DNA from: a gamma proteobacterium L18
GTDB lineage: Bacteria > Pseudomonadota > Gammaproteobacteria > Pseudomonadales > Pseudomonadaceae
Direction: 5' to 3'
NCBI GenBank assembly: GCA_000497835.1
Contig: KI547169.1
Span: forward strand, 437,853 to 501,852
DNA length: 64,000 nucleotides
In this document: positions 10,509-21,205 of the stretch, one piece after another
Numbering within the stretch: position 1 is the stretch's first letter
How the letters are laid out: every line of letters starts with the position of its first letter
Made by a program: the position numbers and the translations under genes
Notes under the pieces: generated by a model
The model's input: only the letters and a program-made list of their open reading frames with translations
Database searches by the model: none
Told to the model about the DNA's origin: nothing

Positions 10509-10903
10509 GACTCGCTGTGGAACTGATGGAGCTGCCGACGCTGTTTCTTGGTCGGCCGCCCATCGGTGGTCACGCCCAGCGAGCCCGCCTTGCGCAACTG
10601 CGCAGCCTCTTCACGCTTGGCCACGCTTTGTGGCGTCTCTTCATATAGTAGCTGGGCCTCGGGCGCCCCTTTGCGCACCAATGACAAGGCCTTGACCACT
10701 ACCGTGCGCTCATCGAAACCTGTGCGCAGCTGAAACTCATCGCCCACCCTGGGCTCCTTGCCCGGCTTGCAGCGCTCGCCCCGGCAATGCACCTTGCCGC
10801 TTTCTATCGCCGCCTTGGCCAACGCACGGGTCTTATAGAAGCGCGCCGCCCACAACCATTTGTCCAGACGAACCTTGTCGTCCTCTTCCTGTTTTTGTGC
10901 CAC
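10505..10903 (-). CDS. hslR: Heat shock protein 15, S4-domain ribosome-associated factor
   Basis: A 132-residue RNA-binding protein that binds stalled 50S subunits carrying a nascent chain. The S4 domain is N-terminal (VRLDKWLWAARFYKTRALA, then IESGKVHCRGERCKPGKEP). The C-terminus is basic (PTKKQRRQLHQF), as in Hsp15. It overlaps the convergent PAP2 gene by 4 bp. Confidence 0.9.
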   Translation of the reverse strand: MAQKQEEDDKVRLDKWLWAARFYKTRALAKAAIESGKVHCRGERCKPGKEPRVGDEFQLRTGFDERTVVVKALSLVRKGAPEAQLLYEETPQSVAKREEAAQLRKAGSLGVTTDGRPTKKQRRQLHQFHSES

Positions 10904-11174
10904 AACAAACCCTCGACTCAGGAATTTAATGGAACTGTACTACCGTGCCTGTCGGATGCAAGGTCAGACGTCAAAGGCTTAAAGTGCCCGTTCGGACCCA
11001 GGACAGTCAGCAGGCCCCGCCAGATGAACGAAATCTTCAGCTTGCCAGTCGATATCTATCGCCATTTGCACAGGTTTCTGCGTGAATACCGCGCTTTGCA
11101 GGACAGGTCGTTCCGCTGCTGCTATACGGCGGCTATGCTGCGATCAGAAAACCTTTACACCCTCGGTTGCCCTA

Positions 11175-11657
11175 TTGAAAACATTTGATCATTTGACGGT
11201 TATCGGCCTGCGCGAGTGGGTGGCGCTCCCCGACCTGGGAGTCGCCGGCCTGCGCGCCAAGATCGATACCGGCGCCAGCACCTCCAGCCTGCACGCCACG
11301 GAAATTGAGCCGTTCGAGCGTGATGGCGAGCAATGGGTACGCTTCAACGCGCACCTGGGCACGGTGGTGCAATTGCGACACCGGCGCTGCGAAGCGCCGC
11401 TGGTGGCAATGAAAACCATCAAGAGCTCCAACGGCCACGCGCAGACCCGCTACGTCATCCGCACCACCTTGGCGCTGGGTGACCGGATCTGGCAGGTCGA
11501 ATTTACCCTGGCCTGCCGCAAGGCGATGCGCTATCGCTTGCTGCTGGGCTCCAAAGCCCTGGTTCACGGCCAATTGGTGGTCAACCCGGGCGTTACCTAC
11601 GTTCAAGACAAGCCGGTGTTTCCGGCCTCTACTACCTCTTCCACAGGTGTTGCATGA
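11175..11657 (+). CDS. rimB: Retropepsin-like (ATP-dependent zinc) protease RimB
   Basis: A 160-residue aspartic-protease-fold protein paired with RimK. The catalytic motif is [11 protein letters not shown] (residues 22-32 from this start), and [16 protein letters not shown] follows near the C-terminus. RimB removes the glutamates that RimK adds to ribosomal protein S6. Start choice: TTG at 11175 ([11 protein letters not shown]) matches homologues; an in-frame ATG at 11082 would add 31 residues with no family resemblance. The stop overlaps rimK by 4 bp. The upstream gap 10904-11174 holds no clear signal. Confidence 0.82.
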   Translation: MKTFDHLTVIGLREWVALPDLGVAGLRAKIDTGASTSSLHATEIEPFERDGEQWVRFNAHLGTVVQLRHRRCEAPLVAMKTIKSSNGHAQTRYVIRTTLALGDRIWQVEFTLACRKAMRYRLLLGSKALVHGQLVVNPGVTYVQDKPVFPASTTSSTGVA

Positions 11658-12559
11658 AGATCGCTGTGCTGTCGCGGAACCCGCGTCTGTATTCCACCCG
11701 CCGCCTGGTTGAAGCCGGGGTCGCCCGCGGGCATGAAATGGTAGTGATCGATACCTTGCGCGCCTACATGAACATCGCCAGCCACAAGCCGCAGATCCAC
11801 TACCGCGGCAAACCGCTGGAAGGCTTCGACGCGGTAATCCCGCGCATCGGCGCCTCGGTGACGTTCTATGGCTGCGCGGTGTTGCGCCAGTTCGAGATGA
11901 TGGGCGTGTTCCCGCTCAACGAATCGGTGGCCATTGCCCGTTCGCGGGACAAGCTGCGCTCACTGCAATTGCTGTCGCGTCGGGGTATTGGCCTGCCGGT
12001 GACCGGTTTTGCCCACTCACCGGACGACATTCCCGACCTGATCCAGATGGTCAACGGCGCCCCGCTGGTGATCAAGGTGCTGGAAGGCACCCAGGGCATC
12101 GGCGTGGTGTTGTGCGAGACCACCAAGGCGGCCGAATCGGTGATCGAGGCCTTCATGGGCCTGAAGCAGAACATCATGGTGCAGGAATACATCAAGGAAG
12201 CCGGCGGCGCCGACATCCGCTGCTTCGTGGTGGGCGACAAGGTGATCGCCTCCATGAAGCGCCAGGCCAAGCCGGGCGAATTCCGCTCCAACCTGCACCG
12301 TGGCGGCAGCGCCAGCCTGATCAAGATCACCCCCGAGGAGCGCATGACCGCCATTCGCGCCGCCAAGGTGATGGGTTTGAGCGTGGCCGGCGTGGATATC
12401 CTGCGCTCCAACCATGGGCCGCTGGTGATGGAGGTGAACTCCTCGCCGGGCCTGGAAGGTATCGAGGTGACGACCGGCAAGGACGTGGCCGGGATGATCA
12501 TCGAGCACCTGGAGAAAAACGGCGGCCCGAACCTGACGCGTACCAAAGGCAAAGGCTGA
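11654..12559 (+). CDS. rimK: Ribosomal protein S6--L-glutamate ligase RimK
   Basis: A 301-residue ATP-grasp ligase that adds glutamate residues to the C-terminus of ribosomal protein S6, adjusting translation. It begins [23 protein letters not shown]-grasp elements are visible: [39 protein letters not shown], and the metal-binding [13 protein letters not shown]. It is coupled to rimB by an ATGA overlap. Length is normal. Confidence 0.94.
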   Translation: MKIAVLSRNPRLYSTRRLVEAGVARGHEMVVIDTLRAYMNIASHKPQIHYRGKPLEGFDAVIPRIGASVTFYGCAVLRQFEMMGVFPLNESVAIARSRDKLRSLQLLSRRGIGLPVTGFAHSPDDIPDLIQMVNGAPLVIKVLEGTQGIGVVLCETTKAAESVIEAFMGLKQNIMVQEYIKEAGGADIRCFVVGDKVIASMKRQAKPGEFRSNLHRGGSASLIKITPEERMTAIRAAKVMGLSVAGVDILRSNHGPLVMEVNSSPGLEGIEVTTGKDVAGMIIEHLEKNGGPNLTRTKGKG

Positions 12560-12572
12560 CCGTCCCCCACCC

Positions 12573-12747
12573 TGTAGCAGCGGCCGCCAGGCCGCGTCAC
12601 AGGCAGCGCGGTGTACCTGATGCACCGCGCGAACCAGCCGCAGCCTTCGGCTACACGCCCTGTGGGAGCGGTTCTACCCGCGAAGAAGGTAACGCGGACT
12701 TCCTGGCATACCGCGGTGTGCTTTTCGCGGGTAGAACCCGCTCCCAC
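12573..12747. repeat. Tandem family B and family A palindromic repeats
   Basis: 12573-12655 is a family B copy nearly identical to 1068-1156 (shared GCGGTGTACCTGATGCACCG). 12662-12747 is a family A copy with 23- to 24-bp arms around TTCTACCCGCGAA; its left arm lacks one G. They fill the gap between convergent rimK and envZ, so they may form a shared 3' end structure. Confidence 0.85.
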
Positions 12748-12774
12748 ATAGACAGTTGCTGCTACAGGGGGGTG

Positions 12775-14088
12775 CTACACCGCGTCTCGGGGCAGCATCA
12801 GGCCCAGCGGCAGGCGTACCCGGGCTTCCAGGCCGCCGCCAGAGCGGTTGCGCAGCTCGACGTTGCCGCCATGCATGGCGGCAATGCGCTTGACGATGGC
12901 CAGGCCCAGCCCGGTGCCCTTGCCGCTGCGGGCACGGTCGCCGCGAATGAACGGGTCGAAAATACTCGCCAGTTCGTCCTCGGGTATTCCCGCGCCACGG
13001 TCCAGCACGCTCAGCACCACGTAAGGTGCGCTGTTGTCACCCGACACGTAGGCCGCCACTTCCACCCCGTCCCCAGCGTGATGCAAGGCGTTGCCGATCA
13101 GGTTGGTCAGCAGGCGCTTCATCGATACCCTGCGCAACGGGAACGGTGGAATAGGCTCCAGGCACAGCCGCACACGCTCGTGAGGCTGGTTGAACGGCGC
13201 CACGGTTTCCTGCACCAGGTGTTCCAGGTCCACATCCTCGATCGCCTCATCGCGACCGTCTCGGATGAAGGCCAGGAACTGGTCGAGAATGGCGTCCATG
13301 TCCTCGATATCCCGCTGCATGTCCGCCGCCAGGTCGCTGGACGGGTCCATGAACTCGGTGGACAACCGCAGCCGTGTCAACGGCGTGCGCAGGTCATGGG
13401 ACACACCGGCCAGCATCAGCTCGCGCTCACGCCCGGCCTGTTCCACGTCTTCGGCCATCTGGTTGAAGGCGCGATACACCTCGGTCATCTCGCTGGGCGT
13501 GTCGCTGATCGGCAAGCGCACGCTGCGCCCCTGCCCCAGCTGGCGCGCGGCAAACACCAGACGTTTGAGCGGCTGGCTGAGCTGGCGCACGAAAATCCAC
13601 GCCGACGCCGTGGACAGCAGGCCGATGGCCAGGAACCAGCCCAGCACGCTCCAGATTTTCTGCCCGCGCAGCGGGTGCGGGTACAGCGGCACTTTCAGCC
13701 AGCCGGCGCCCAGGCTTGGCGCGCGTACCCACAGCGCCGGTGGCGCGTGCACGCGCAGACGCACCTCGGTGTCGGCACCCAGTTCGGCCTGCATCTGGCG
13801 TTGGTAGATTTCACTGTAGGGCCAGTGCTGCTCACCTTCCGGCACGCCGCCACCCACCACCCGGATCAAACCGGCAGCGTCGGCTATGCGCTCGCGATCA
13901 TCTTCGTCGGCCGCCCAGTAGGCGCGCAGGGTCAGGGCCACGCCGTGGCTGTACTGACGGTCGACCAGCACATCCTCGTTCATCAATAGATAAACCAGGG
14001 TAAGCGCCTTGGAGAACAGCACGACAATGAGCACTAGCCACAACGTGCGGGCAAAGAAACTCTGGGGGAACCAAACGGGGGTCTTCAT
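12775..14088 (-). CDS. envZ: Osmolarity sensor histidine kinase EnvZ
   Basis: A 437-residue inner-membrane kinase. Helix 1 is at about residues 15-37, a periplasmic loop runs to about 140, helix 2 is at about 147-167, then HAMP. The phospho-acceptor is H231 in SHDLRTPL. The ATPase domain has NLIGNALHHAG, DRGAGIPEDEL and GKGTGLGLAIVKR. It phosphorylates and dephosphorylates OmpR. The gene lies downstream of ompR, but a 108-bp gap containing a palindromic repeat separates them, unlike the tight overlap in enterics. Confidence 0.92.
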   Translation of the reverse strand: MKTPVWFPQSFFARTLWLVLIVVLFSKALTLVYLLMNEDVLVDRQYSHGVALTLRAYWAADEDDRERIADAAGLIRVVGGGVPEGEQHWPYSEIYQRQMQAELGADTEVRLRVHAPPALWVRAPSLGAGWLKVPLYPHPLRGQKIWSVLGWFLAIGLLSTASAWIFVRQLSQPLKRLVFAARQLGQGRSVRLPISDTPSEMTEVYRAFNQMAEDVEQAGRERELMLAGVSHDLRTPLTRLRLSTEFMDPSSDLAADMQRDIEDMDAILDQFLAFIRDGRDEAIEDVDLEHLVQETVAPFNQPHERVRLCLEPIPPFPLRRVSMKRLLTNLIGNALHHAGDGVEVAAYVSGDNSAPYVVLSVLDRGAGIPEDELASIFDPFIRGDRARSGKGTGLGLAIVKRIAAMHGGNVELRNRSGGGLEARVRLPLGLMLPRDAV

Positions 14089-14105
14089 ACACAGCAGCCA
14101 TAAAC

Positions 14106-14189
14106 TTTGCAGGAGCGAGCACAGCTCGCACTGATTGCGGATAACGAGCCGTCCTGGCCGATGAAGCCGGGACGGCTCGCTCCTACAAA
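14106..14189. repeat. Palindromic repeat inside the ompR-envZ operon
   Basis: Outer arms TTTGCAGGAGCGAG (14106-14119) and CTCGCTCCTACAAA (14176-14189) differ from perfect complementarity at one position. Inner arms around ACGAGCCGTCC / GGACGGCTCG add a second stem. The element lies wholly in the 108-bp gap between ompR and envZ. Confidence 0.75.
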
Positions 14190-14196
14190 TGCCCCG

Positions 14197-14928
14197 TCAC
14201 TTGCTGTTGCCGTCCGGCACGAACACGTAGCCAACGCCCCAGACGGTCTGGATATAGCGCGGTTTGGACGGGTCGGGCTCGATCATACGACGCAGACGGG
14301 AAATCTGCACATCAATGGACCGCTCCAGCGCGTCCCACTCACGACCACGGGCCAGGTTCATCAGCTTGTCGCGGGTCAGCGGCTCGCGGGCGTGCATCAC
14401 CAGTGCCTTGAGCACGGCGAACTCGCCGGTGGTGAGCATGTTCACCTGGTCGCCGCGCTTGAGCTCGCGGGTGGCCAGCGACAGCGAATAGTCGCCGAAG
14501 GTGACCACTTCGTCCTCGCTGGCCGGCGCGCCCGGTACCGGGGCCACGCGACGGAACAGTACGGCCTTGATCCGGGCCACCAGCTCGCGCGGGTTGAACG
14601 GCTTGCCCAGGTAGTCGTCGCAATGGGCCAGGCCGGCGATACGGTCCTGGTCATCGCCCTTGGCGGTGAGCATGATCACCGGCACGGGGTTGGCGCGCTC
14701 GCGACGCAGGCGCGCAGCCGCGGTCAGGCCGTCTTCGCCCGGCAACATCAGGTCCATGACGATCAGGTTGTAGGTTTCGCGCGCCAGCAACCGGTCCATT
14801 TCCTTGGTGTCACCCACGGCCCGGACATTGAAGTCGGTGTTTTCGGTGAGGAAGCGCACCAGCCGGTCACGGATGACCTGATCGTCATCGACAATCAGAA
14901 TCTTTGGTGCTTGTGCAGTACTGCTCAT
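14197..14928 (-). CDS. ompR: Response regulator OmpR
   Basis: A 243-residue OmpR/PhoB-type regulator. In the receiver domain, ILIVDDDQVIRD carries the acidic pocket and D59 (VMDLMLPGEDG) is the phospho-acceptor; K109 in the KPFNPRELVARI region is conserved. The C-terminal winged helix contains RDKLMNLARGREWDALERSI and YIQTVWGVGYVF. It controls porins and envelope genes in response to EnvZ. ompR is first in the operon. Confidence 0.93.
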   Translation of the reverse strand: MSSTAQAPKILIVDDDQVIRDRLVRFLTENTDFNVRAVGDTKEMDRLLARETYNLIVMDLMLPGEDGLTAAARLRRERANPVPVIMLTAKGDDQDRIAGLAHCDDYLGKPFNPRELVARIKAVLFRRVAPVPGAPASEDEVVTFGDYSLSLATRELKRGDQVNMLTTGEFAVLKALVMHAREPLTRDKLMNLARGREWDALERSIDVQISRLRRMIEPDPSKPRYIQTVWGVGYVFVPDGNSK

Positions 14929-15075
14929 GGCTTACTCCTTTGATCTCGGCGCGCATTATGGCGCAGCTACCGAATCAGTGTGCTGTGTGCATTGTTAGCA
15001 GATTTTACCTGGCTTGCCATGGCAGACGCGCCGACGGGTGACTTTGCCAGCATCCCCCAAGCCTGAATCGCTGGT

Positions 15076-15081
15076 TATAAT
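15076..15081 (+). promoter_or_regulatory. -10 hexamer upstream of tex
   Basis: A perfect TATAAT lies 88 bp before the tex ATG in an otherwise GC-rich gap. No good -35 is found at 16-18 bp, so an activator or weak -35 would be needed. Confidence 0.35.
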
Positions 15082-15168
15082 GCGCCCCTTTTACGTCGGG
15101 CGCGCCCGGCAGTCGTGATCGCCAGCCCCGGCCGGCGGCTCTGCATTTACAATTGGTCAGGTGGTTTC

Positions 15169-17490
15169 ATGGACAGCATCAACAGCCGCATCGCCGCAGA
15201 ACTCGGCGTCCGCCCGCAACAGGTCGAAGCGGCCGTGGCCCTTCTGGACGAAGGCTCCACGGTGCCTTTTATCGCCCGCTACCGAAAGGAAGTGACCGGC
15301 AGCCTGGATGACACCCAACTGCGTAACCTGGAAGAGCGCCTGCGCTACCTGCGCGAACTCGATGACCGCCGTGCAAGCATCCTGGCCAGCATCGAGGAAC
15401 AGGGCAAGCTGACCCCTGAACTGGCCCGCGACATCAACCTGGCCGACACCAAGACCCGCCTCGAAGACCTTTACCTGCCGTACAAGCAGAAGCGCCGCAC
15501 CAAGGGCCAGATCGCCCTGGAAGCCGGCCTGGGCGAGCTGGCCGATGGCCTGGTGGCCGACCCGATGCTCAACCCCGAGGCCGAAGCAGCCCGCTTCGTC
15601 AGCGCCGACAAGGGCGTGGCCGACACCAAGGCCGCGCTGGAAGGCGCCAAGTACATCCTGATGGAGCGCTTTGCAGAAGACGCCAAGCTGCTGGACAAGC
15701 TGCGCAACTTCCTCAAGCAGGAAGCCACCATCACTGCACGCGTAGTGGCCGGCAAGGAAGAGGAAGGCGCCAAGTTCCGCGACTACTTCGAACACGACGA
15801 GCCGCTCAAGAGCATGCCGTCGCACCGCGCCCTGGCGATTTTCCGCGGCCGCAACGAAGGCATCCTCAGCTCCACCCTGAAGGTGGGCGACGAAGCGCCG
15901 GGCACCCTGCACCCGTGCGAAATGATGATCGGCGAGCACTTCGACCTGAAAAACCAGAACCGCCCTGCCGACAAATGGCTGGGCGAGGTGGTGCGCTGGA
16001 CCTGGAAGGTCAAGCTGTACACCCACCTGGAAACCGACCTGTTCAGCGAGCTGCGCGACGGCGCCGAGGCCGAGGCGATCAACGTGTTCGCCCATAACCT
16101 GCACGACCTGCTGCTGGCCGCCCCGGCCGGCCCGCGTACCACCCTGGGCCTGGACCCGGGCCTGCGCACCGGCTGCAAGGTGGCCGTGGTCGACGCCACC
16201 GGCAAGCTGCTGGACACCGCCACCGTCTACCCGCACGTGCCGCACAACAAGTGGGACCAGACCATTGCCGTGCTGGCCGCCCTGTGCGCCAAGCACTCGG
16301 TTGACCTGATTGCCATCGGCAACGGCACCGCCAGCCGCGAAACCGACAAGCTGGCGGCCGACCTGATCAAAAAATACCCAGGCCTGAAAATGACCAAGGT
16401 CATGGTCTCCGAGGCAGGCGCTTCGGTGTACTCGGCTTCGGAACTGGCGGCCAAGGAGTTCCCGGACCTGGACGTGTCCATCCGTGGCGCCGTGTCCATC
16501 GCCCGTCGCCTGCAGGACCCGCTGGCCGAACTGGTGAAGATCGACCCCAAATCCATCGGTGTCGGCCAGTACCAGCATGACGTGTCCCAGCTCAAGCTGG
16601 CACGCGGCCTGGACGCCGTGGTCGAGGACTGCGTGAACGCCGTGGGCGTGGACGTCAACACCGCCTCCGTGGCGCTGCTGGCGCGCATCTCGGGCCTCAA
16701 CACCACCCTGGCGCAGAATATCGTGGCCCACCGTGACGAGCACGGTGCGTTCAAGACCCGCGCCGCGCTGAAGAAAGTCAGCCGCCTGGGCGAGAAAACC
16801 TTCGAACAGGCCGCCGGCTTCCTGCGGGTGATGAACGGCGACAACCCGCTGGATGCGTCTGCGGTGCACCCGGAAGCCTACCCGCTGGTAAAACGCATTG
16901 CCGCTGAAACCGACCGCGACATCCGCTCGCTGATCGGCGACAGCGCCTTCCTCAAGCGCCTGGACCCGAAAAAATACACCGACGAGACCTTCGGCCTGCC
17001 CACCGTCACCGACATCCTGCAGGAACTGGACAAGCCAGGCCGCGACCCGCGTCCCGAGTTCAAGACTGCGGCGTTCCAGGATGGTGTCGAAGACCTGAAG
17101 GACCTGGAGCCGGGCATGATCCTCGAAGGCGTGGTCACCAACGTGACCAACTTCGGCGCCTTCGTCGACATCGGCGTACACCAGGACGGCCTGGTGCACA
17201 TCTCGGCACTGTCCGAGAAGTTCATCAAGGACCCGCGTGAGGCGGTCAAGGCCGGCGACGTGGTCAAGGTCAAGGTCATGGAAGTCGACATTCCACGCAA
17301 ACGCGTGGGCCTGTCGATGCGCATGAGCGACACCCCGGGCGAGAAGGTAGACGGCGCCCGCGGCAGCCGCCCAGGCTCGGCACCCCGCCAGCAAGGCGCC
17401 CCGGCACGCCAGAAAGAGCCCGCCGCAGCGCCCGTGAACAACGCCATGGCCTCGCTGTTCGCCAACGCCAAGCAGTTGAAGAAACGCTGA
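15169..17490 (+). CDS. tex: Tex family RNA-binding transcription accessory protein
   Basis: A 773-residue cytoplasmic protein homologous to Tex/YhgF and eukaryotic Spt6. Domain order is an N-terminal HTH-like region ([20 protein letters not shown]), a YqgF-like RNase H fold ([18 protein letters not shown]), HhH repeats ([20 protein letters not shown]), and a C-terminal S1 domain ([20 protein letters not shown]). The tail is basic and disordered. The ATG at 15169 is preferred over 15115 because AGGTGG precedes it and homologues start MDSINSRIA. Its stop shares one base with the next gene's ATG. Confidence 0.94.
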   Translation: MDSINSRIAAELGVRPQQVEAAVALLDEGSTVPFIARYRKEVTGSLDDTQLRNLEERLRYLRELDDRRASILASIEEQGKLTPELARDINLADTKTRLEDLYLPYKQKRRTKGQIALEAGLGELADGLVADPMLNPEAEAARFVSADKGVADTKAALEGAKYILMERFAEDAKLLDKLRNFLKQEATITARVVAGKEEEGAKFRDYFEHDEPLKSMPSHRALAIFRGRNEGILSSTLKVGDEAPGTLHPCEMMIGEHFDLKNQNRPADKWLGEVVRWTWKVKLYTHLETDLFSELRDGAEAEAINVFAHNLHDLLLAAPAGPRTTLGLDPGLRTGCKVAVVDATGKLLDTATVYPHVPHNKWDQTIAVLAALCAKHSVDLIAIGNGTASRETDKLAADLIKKYPGLKMTKVMVSEAGASVYSASELAAKEFPDLDVSIRGAVSIARRLQDPLAELVKIDPKSIGVGQYQHDVSQLKLARGLDAVVEDCVNAVGVDVNTASVALLARISGLNTTLAQNIVAHRDEHGAFKTRAALKKVSRLGEKTFEQAAGFLRVMNGDNPLDASAVHPEAYPLVKRIAAETDRDIRSLIGDSAFLKRLDPKKYTDETFGLPTVTDILQELDKPGRDPRPEFKTAAFQDGVEDLKDLEPGMILEGVVTNVTNFGAFVDIGVHQDGLVHISALSEKFIKDPREAVKAGDVVKVKVMEVDIPRKRVGLSMRMSDTPGEKVDGARGSRPGSAPRQQGAPARQKEPAAAPVNNAMASLFANAKQLKKR

Positions 17491-17873
17491 TGGAAATCCC
17501 TGAAGCGCTGGTGCACAGCGCCTTCAGCCAGATGCTGGGCTGCCGCCTGCTGAGCCTTGAGAAAGGCAAGGCCGAGGTGGCCCTGGCCCTGGAGCCGCAC
17601 CTGCGCAATCGCGGCCAGGTGATGCATGGCGGGGCCCTGTTCAGCCTGGTGGATATCACCATGGGCCTGGCCTGCTCCAGCCATCACGGCTTCGACCAGC
17701 AAAGCGTGACCCTGGAATGCAAGATCAACTACATGCGCCCGGTGGCCCAGGGCGAGGTAGTGTGCGTGGCCACCATTGTGCACGGCGGCAAACGCACGCT
17801 GGTTGTCGACGCCGAAGTGCTTCAGGGCGACAAACTGATGGCTAAAGCGCAAGGGACCTTCGTGGTTCTCTAG
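17490..17873 (+). CDS. PaaI-family thioesterase
   Basis: A 127-residue hotdog-fold thioesterase. The segment NRGQVMHGGALFSLVDITMG has the PaaI-type HGG motif with the downstream catalytic Asp. It probably hydrolyses aryl- or acyl-CoA thioesters; the substrate is unknown. It overlaps the tex stop by one base (TGATG), so it is translationally coupled to tex. Confidence 0.85.
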   Translation: MEIPEALVHSAFSQMLGCRLLSLEKGKAEVALALEPHLRNRGQVMHGGALFSLVDITMGLACSSHHGFDQQSVTLECKINYMRPVAQGEVVCVATIVHGGKRTLVVDAEVLQGDKLMAKAQGTFVVL

Positions 17874-18072
17874 CGGTTTGTATCGGTTCTGGGTTAATTT
17901 CGGCACTGCGTATGCGGTGCCGGAATCGACCACCTGGAAGCAAATGGAACGTCAGGCGAAAAATCTGACACCAATAACAGTACCAGGCGACAACGCCGGT
18001 TCCTTTCGTCACCCTTGTAGACCGTCAACTCTACCCCCATATTGGGGCGACTGACGCGTGAAGGAATCCAAC

Positions 18073-19656
18073 TTGAGCGACATTCTCAACCGCCGCCTGC
18101 GCCTTTTGGGCGAGGCTGCCAACCTGACCCTGCTCGAGCATTGCCTGCACGGCATCGAGCGCGAATGCCTGCGCGTCACTGCCCAAGGCCGCCTGGCACA
18201 GACGCCGCACCCTGAAGCGCTGGGCGCCGCGCTGACTCACGAACAGATCACCACGGACTACTCCGAATCGCTGCTGGAGTTCATCACCCCAGCCCTGGCC
18301 GATCCGGCGCAGACCCTGCAAAGCCTGGACAAGATCCATCGCTTCGCCTATTCCAAGCTGGGCAACGAGTTCCTCTGGAGCCCGTCGATGCCCTGCCCGC
18401 TGCCGGCCGAGGAAGACATTCCGATCGCCTACTACGGCACCTCCAACATCGGTCAGCTCAAGTACGTGTACCGCCAGGGCCTGGCCCTGCGCTACGGCCG
18501 CACCATGCAGTGCATCGCCGGTATTCACTACAATTTCTCGCTGCCCGAGCAGCTGTGGCCGCTGCTGCGCGAAGCCGAAGGCGCCGTGCAGAGCGACCGC
18601 GACTACCAGTCCTCGGCCTACATTGCCCTGATCCGCAACTTTCGTCGTTACAGCTGGCTGCTGATGTACCTGTTCGGTGCATCCCCGGCCCTGGACGCCG
18701 GCTTCCTGCGCGGTCGCGGCCACCAGCTGGAACAGCTGGACGCCGACACCCTGTACCTGCCGTACGCCACCAGCCTGCGCATGAGCGACCTGGGTTACCA
18801 GAGCAACGCCCAGGCCGGCCTGACGCCGTGCTACAACGACCTGCCCAGCTACACCGACAGCCTGCGCAAGGCCGTGGCCACGCCGTACGCGCCGTACGTG
18901 GAAATCGGCACCCACAAGGATGGCGAGTGGGTTCAGTTGAACACCAACATCCTGCAGATCGAAAACGAGTACTACTCCAACATCCGCCCCAAGCGCGTGA
19001 CCTACACCGGCGAGCGGCCGATCCAGGCGCTGATGGCGCGCGGCGTGCAGTACGTGGAAGTGCGCTGCCTGGACATCAACCCGTTCCTGCCCACCGGCGT
19101 CGACCTGACGGAGGCGCGCTTCCTCGACGCCTTCCTGCTGTTCTGCGCCCTGCAGGAAAGCCCGTTGCTGGAAAACATCGAGTGCGGCGGCGCCACCCAC
19201 AACTTCCTCAGCGTGGTGAAGGAAGGCCGCAAGCCGGGCCTGCAACTGCAGCGCAACGGCCAGCCGGTGGAGCTCAAGCAGTGGGCCGGCGAACTGCTGG
19301 ACCAGATCGCGCCCCTGGCCGAACTGCTGGACCGCAGCCACGGCGGCGACGAGCACGCCAAGGCCCTGGCGGCCCAGCGGGCGAAAGTCAGCGATCCGTC
19401 ACTGACGCCGTCGGCGCAGGTGCTGGCGAGCATGGCTGAGCATAAGGAAAGCTTCGCGCAGTTCTCGTTGCGTCAGAGCCAGGCCCATGCGGAGTATTTC
19501 CGCAGCCAGGCGTTGAGTGTCGAGGAGCAGGCGAAATTCGAAGAAATGGCGCGCAAGTCGATTGCCGACCAGGCTGAGCTGGAACAGACCGAGGTGGGGG
19601 ATTTCGATACCTTCGTCGGCTCGTACCAGGCCAGTATCCTGGCGATCAGCAACTAA
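18073..19656 (+). CDS. gshA: Glutamate--cysteine ligase GshA
   Basis: This 527-residue enzyme joins glutamate and cysteine with ATP, the first step of glutathione synthesis. It is the gammaproteobacterial type-1 family, with the conserved [21 protein letters not shown] and [20 protein letters not shown] segments. Start choice: TTG at 18073 ([13 protein letters not shown]) has AAGGA 7 bp upstream and gives the usual length; a GTG at 18058 in frame is the alternative. A small dyad (CCCCATATTGGGG) lies about 25 bp upstream. Confidence 0.94.
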   Translation: MSDILNRRLRLLGEAANLTLLEHCLHGIERECLRVTAQGRLAQTPHPEALGAALTHEQITTDYSESLLEFITPALADPAQTLQSLDKIHRFAYSKLGNEFLWSPSMPCPLPAEEDIPIAYYGTSNIGQLKYVYRQGLALRYGRTMQCIAGIHYNFSLPEQLWPLLREAEGAVQSDRDYQSSAYIALIRNFRRYSWLLMYLFGASPALDAGFLRGRGHQLEQLDADTLYLPYATSLRMSDLGYQSNAQAGLTPCYNDLPSYTDSLRKAVATPYAPYVEIGTHKDGEWVQLNTNILQIENEYYSNIRPKRVTYTGERPIQALMARGVQYVEVRCLDINPFLPTGVDLTEARFLDAFLLFCALQESPLLENIECGGATHNFLSVVKEGRKPGLQLQRNGQPVELKQWAGELLDQIAPLAELLDRSHGGDEHAKALAAQRAKVSDPSLTPSAQVLASMAEHKESFAQFSLRQSQAHAEYFRSQALSVEEQAKFEEMARKSIADQAELEQTEVGDFDTFVGSYQASILAISN

Positions 19657-19683
19657 CTTCGACTCAGCTTTTAAAGGCTATAT

Positions 19684-19770
19684 GTGGGAGCGGGCTCTGC
19701 CCGCGAAGAAAACGCCGCGGTGTTTCAGAGACTACGCGGTGTTCTTTTCGCGGGCAGAGCCCGCTCCCAC
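19684..19770. repeat. Palindromic intergenic repeat, family A
   Basis: Inverted arms of about 24 bp begin GTGGGAGCGGGCTCTGCCCG and end in CGGGCAGAGCCCGCTCCCAC. The TAC/GTA core seen in other copies is changed to TGC/GCA in both arms, a compensatory change that keeps pairing. It lies between convergent gshA and argA. Confidence 0.85.
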
Positions 19771-19774
19771 AGGG

Positions 19775-21076
19775 TTAGAGGGCTTTTTCGAAGATTTTCG
19801 AGTTGCGCTGGTAGTTGTACAGCGATGCCCGCGCCGCCGGCAGGCGCTCTACCCCGCTAGGCTCGAAACCACGCTCACGGAACCAGTGGGCGGTACGTGT
19901 CGTCAACACGAACAACGTCTTCAGCCCCATTTCCCGCGCACGCCCTTCGATGCGCTCCAGCAATTCATCCCCACGGCCGCCATGACGGTACTCAGGGTTC
20001 ACCGCCAGGCACGCCAGTTCGCCCGCTTCGGAGTCGGCAATCGGGTACAGCGCCGCGCAGGCGATGATCATGCCCTCACGCTCGACTACGCTGAACTGCT
20101 CGATCTCGCGCTCCAGCACCTCCCGGGAGCGACGTACCAGAATGCCCTGCTCTTCCAGCGGGCTGATCAGGTCCAGCAGGCCACCCACGTCCTCGATGGC
20201 CGCTTCGCGCACCTGCTCGAATTGCTCCTGGGCCACCAGGGTACCGCCACCGTCGCGGGTGAACAGTTCGGTCAGCAGCGCGCCGTTTTCGGCGTAGCTG
20301 ACGATATGCGCACGGCCCACGCCGCCTTTGCACGCTTGGGCAGCGGCATCCAGCAGTTCGGCCTGGTAATTTTCCATGCCCAGACGTTCCAGGTGCGCGG
20401 GCACCTGCTGTGGGCGCAGCTCGCGCACCAGTTTGCCGTTGGCATCGATCAGGCCGCGATCAGCGCCGAACAGCAGCAACTTGTCAGCACCCAGGTCGAT
20501 AGCAGCGCGCATGGCAACGTCTTCGCAGGCAATGTTGAACACCTCGCCCGTGGGCGAGTAGCCCAGCGGTGGCAGCAGCACGATCGAGCGCTCGTCCAGC
20601 AGGCGGTTGATGCCTTTGCGGTCGACGCGGCGCACTTCGCCGGTGTGGTGATAGTCGATACCTTCCAGCACACCGATCGGCCGGCCGGTGACCAGGTTGC
20701 CGCCGGCCACGCGCAGGCGCGCGCCCTGCATTGGCGACGAGGCCATGTCCATGGACAGACGCGCTTCGATGGCAATACGCAGGGCGCCGACAGCGTCGAC
20801 CACGCATTCCAGGGTGGCGGCGTCGGTGATGCGCAGGCCGCGATGGTAGTGCGGGGTCAGCCCGCGGGCGGCCAGACGGCTTTCGATCTGTGGGCGCGAG
20901 CCGTAGACCAGCACCAAGCGCACGCCCATGCTGTGCAGCAGCACCAGGTCGTGGACGATGTTGCCGAAATTGGGGTTTTCAATGCCATCGCCGGGCAGCA
21001 TGACCACGAAGGTGCAGTCGCGGTGGGCATTGATGTAGGGGGAGGCGTGACGGAGCCAATTGACGTATTCGGGCAT
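19775..21076 (-). CDS. argA: N-acetylglutamate synthase ArgA
   Basis: This 433-residue enzyme acetylates glutamate with acetyl-CoA, the first step of arginine synthesis. The N-terminal amino-acid-kinase-like domain binds arginine (feedback), with LVLVYGSRPQIESRLA and SIVLLPPLGYSPTGEVFN. The C-terminal GNAT acetyltransferase domain has LACLAVNPEYRHGGRGDELL. It lies 129 bp downstream of argE in the same direction. Length is normal for the classical NAGS. Confidence 0.95.
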   Translation of the reverse strand: MPEYVNWLRHASPYINAHRDCTFVVMLPGDGIENPNFGNIVHDLVLLHSMGVRLVLVYGSRPQIESRLAARGLTPHYHRGLRITDAATLECVVDAVGALRIAIEARLSMDMASSPMQGARLRVAGGNLVTGRPIGVLEGIDYHHTGEVRRVDRKGINRLLDERSIVLLPPLGYSPTGEVFNIACEDVAMRAAIDLGADKLLLFGADRGLIDANGKLVRELRPQQVPAHLERLGMENYQAELLDAAAQACKGGVGRAHIVSYAENGALLTELFTRDGGGTLVAQEQFEQVREAAIEDVGGLLDLISPLEEQGILVRRSREVLEREIEQFSVVEREGMIIACAALYPIADSEAGELACLAVNPEYRHGGRGDELLERIEGRAREMGLKTLFVLTTRTAHWFRERGFEPSGVERLPAARASLYNYQRNSKIFEKAL

Positions 21077-21205
21077 AACTTCAAAAGCCTGTGGATAAGT
21101 GGACGAGCAACGTGGGAACTCACAGCTGGCTGCTGGTTATCGTCGTAACAGGCTTGGCGACACGCGGACTCTCCTCTCTTCAATACGAATGGGCAACGCA
21201 GCGGT

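Noticed and set aside
11024..11188. 54-codon ORF in the hslR-rimB gap (begins MNEIFSLPVDIYRHLHRFL)
   Set aside because: It has no ribosome binding site, overlaps the rimB start, and its second half is rich in Cys and rare codons. A short conserved peptide cannot be excluded but is not supported.
12573..12747. Tandem repeats as a CRISPR array
   Set aside because: The two units belong to different palindromic families, are not regularly spaced direct repeats, and no cas gene is near.
15157..17394. 745-codon open frame antisense to tex, and similar ones antisense to ppk (58250-60409) and across rimK/envZ (12112-13989)
   Set aside because: They have no family motifs and low-complexity composition rich in Gln, His, Val and Gly. 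They arise from GC-rich third positions of the real gene on the other strand.
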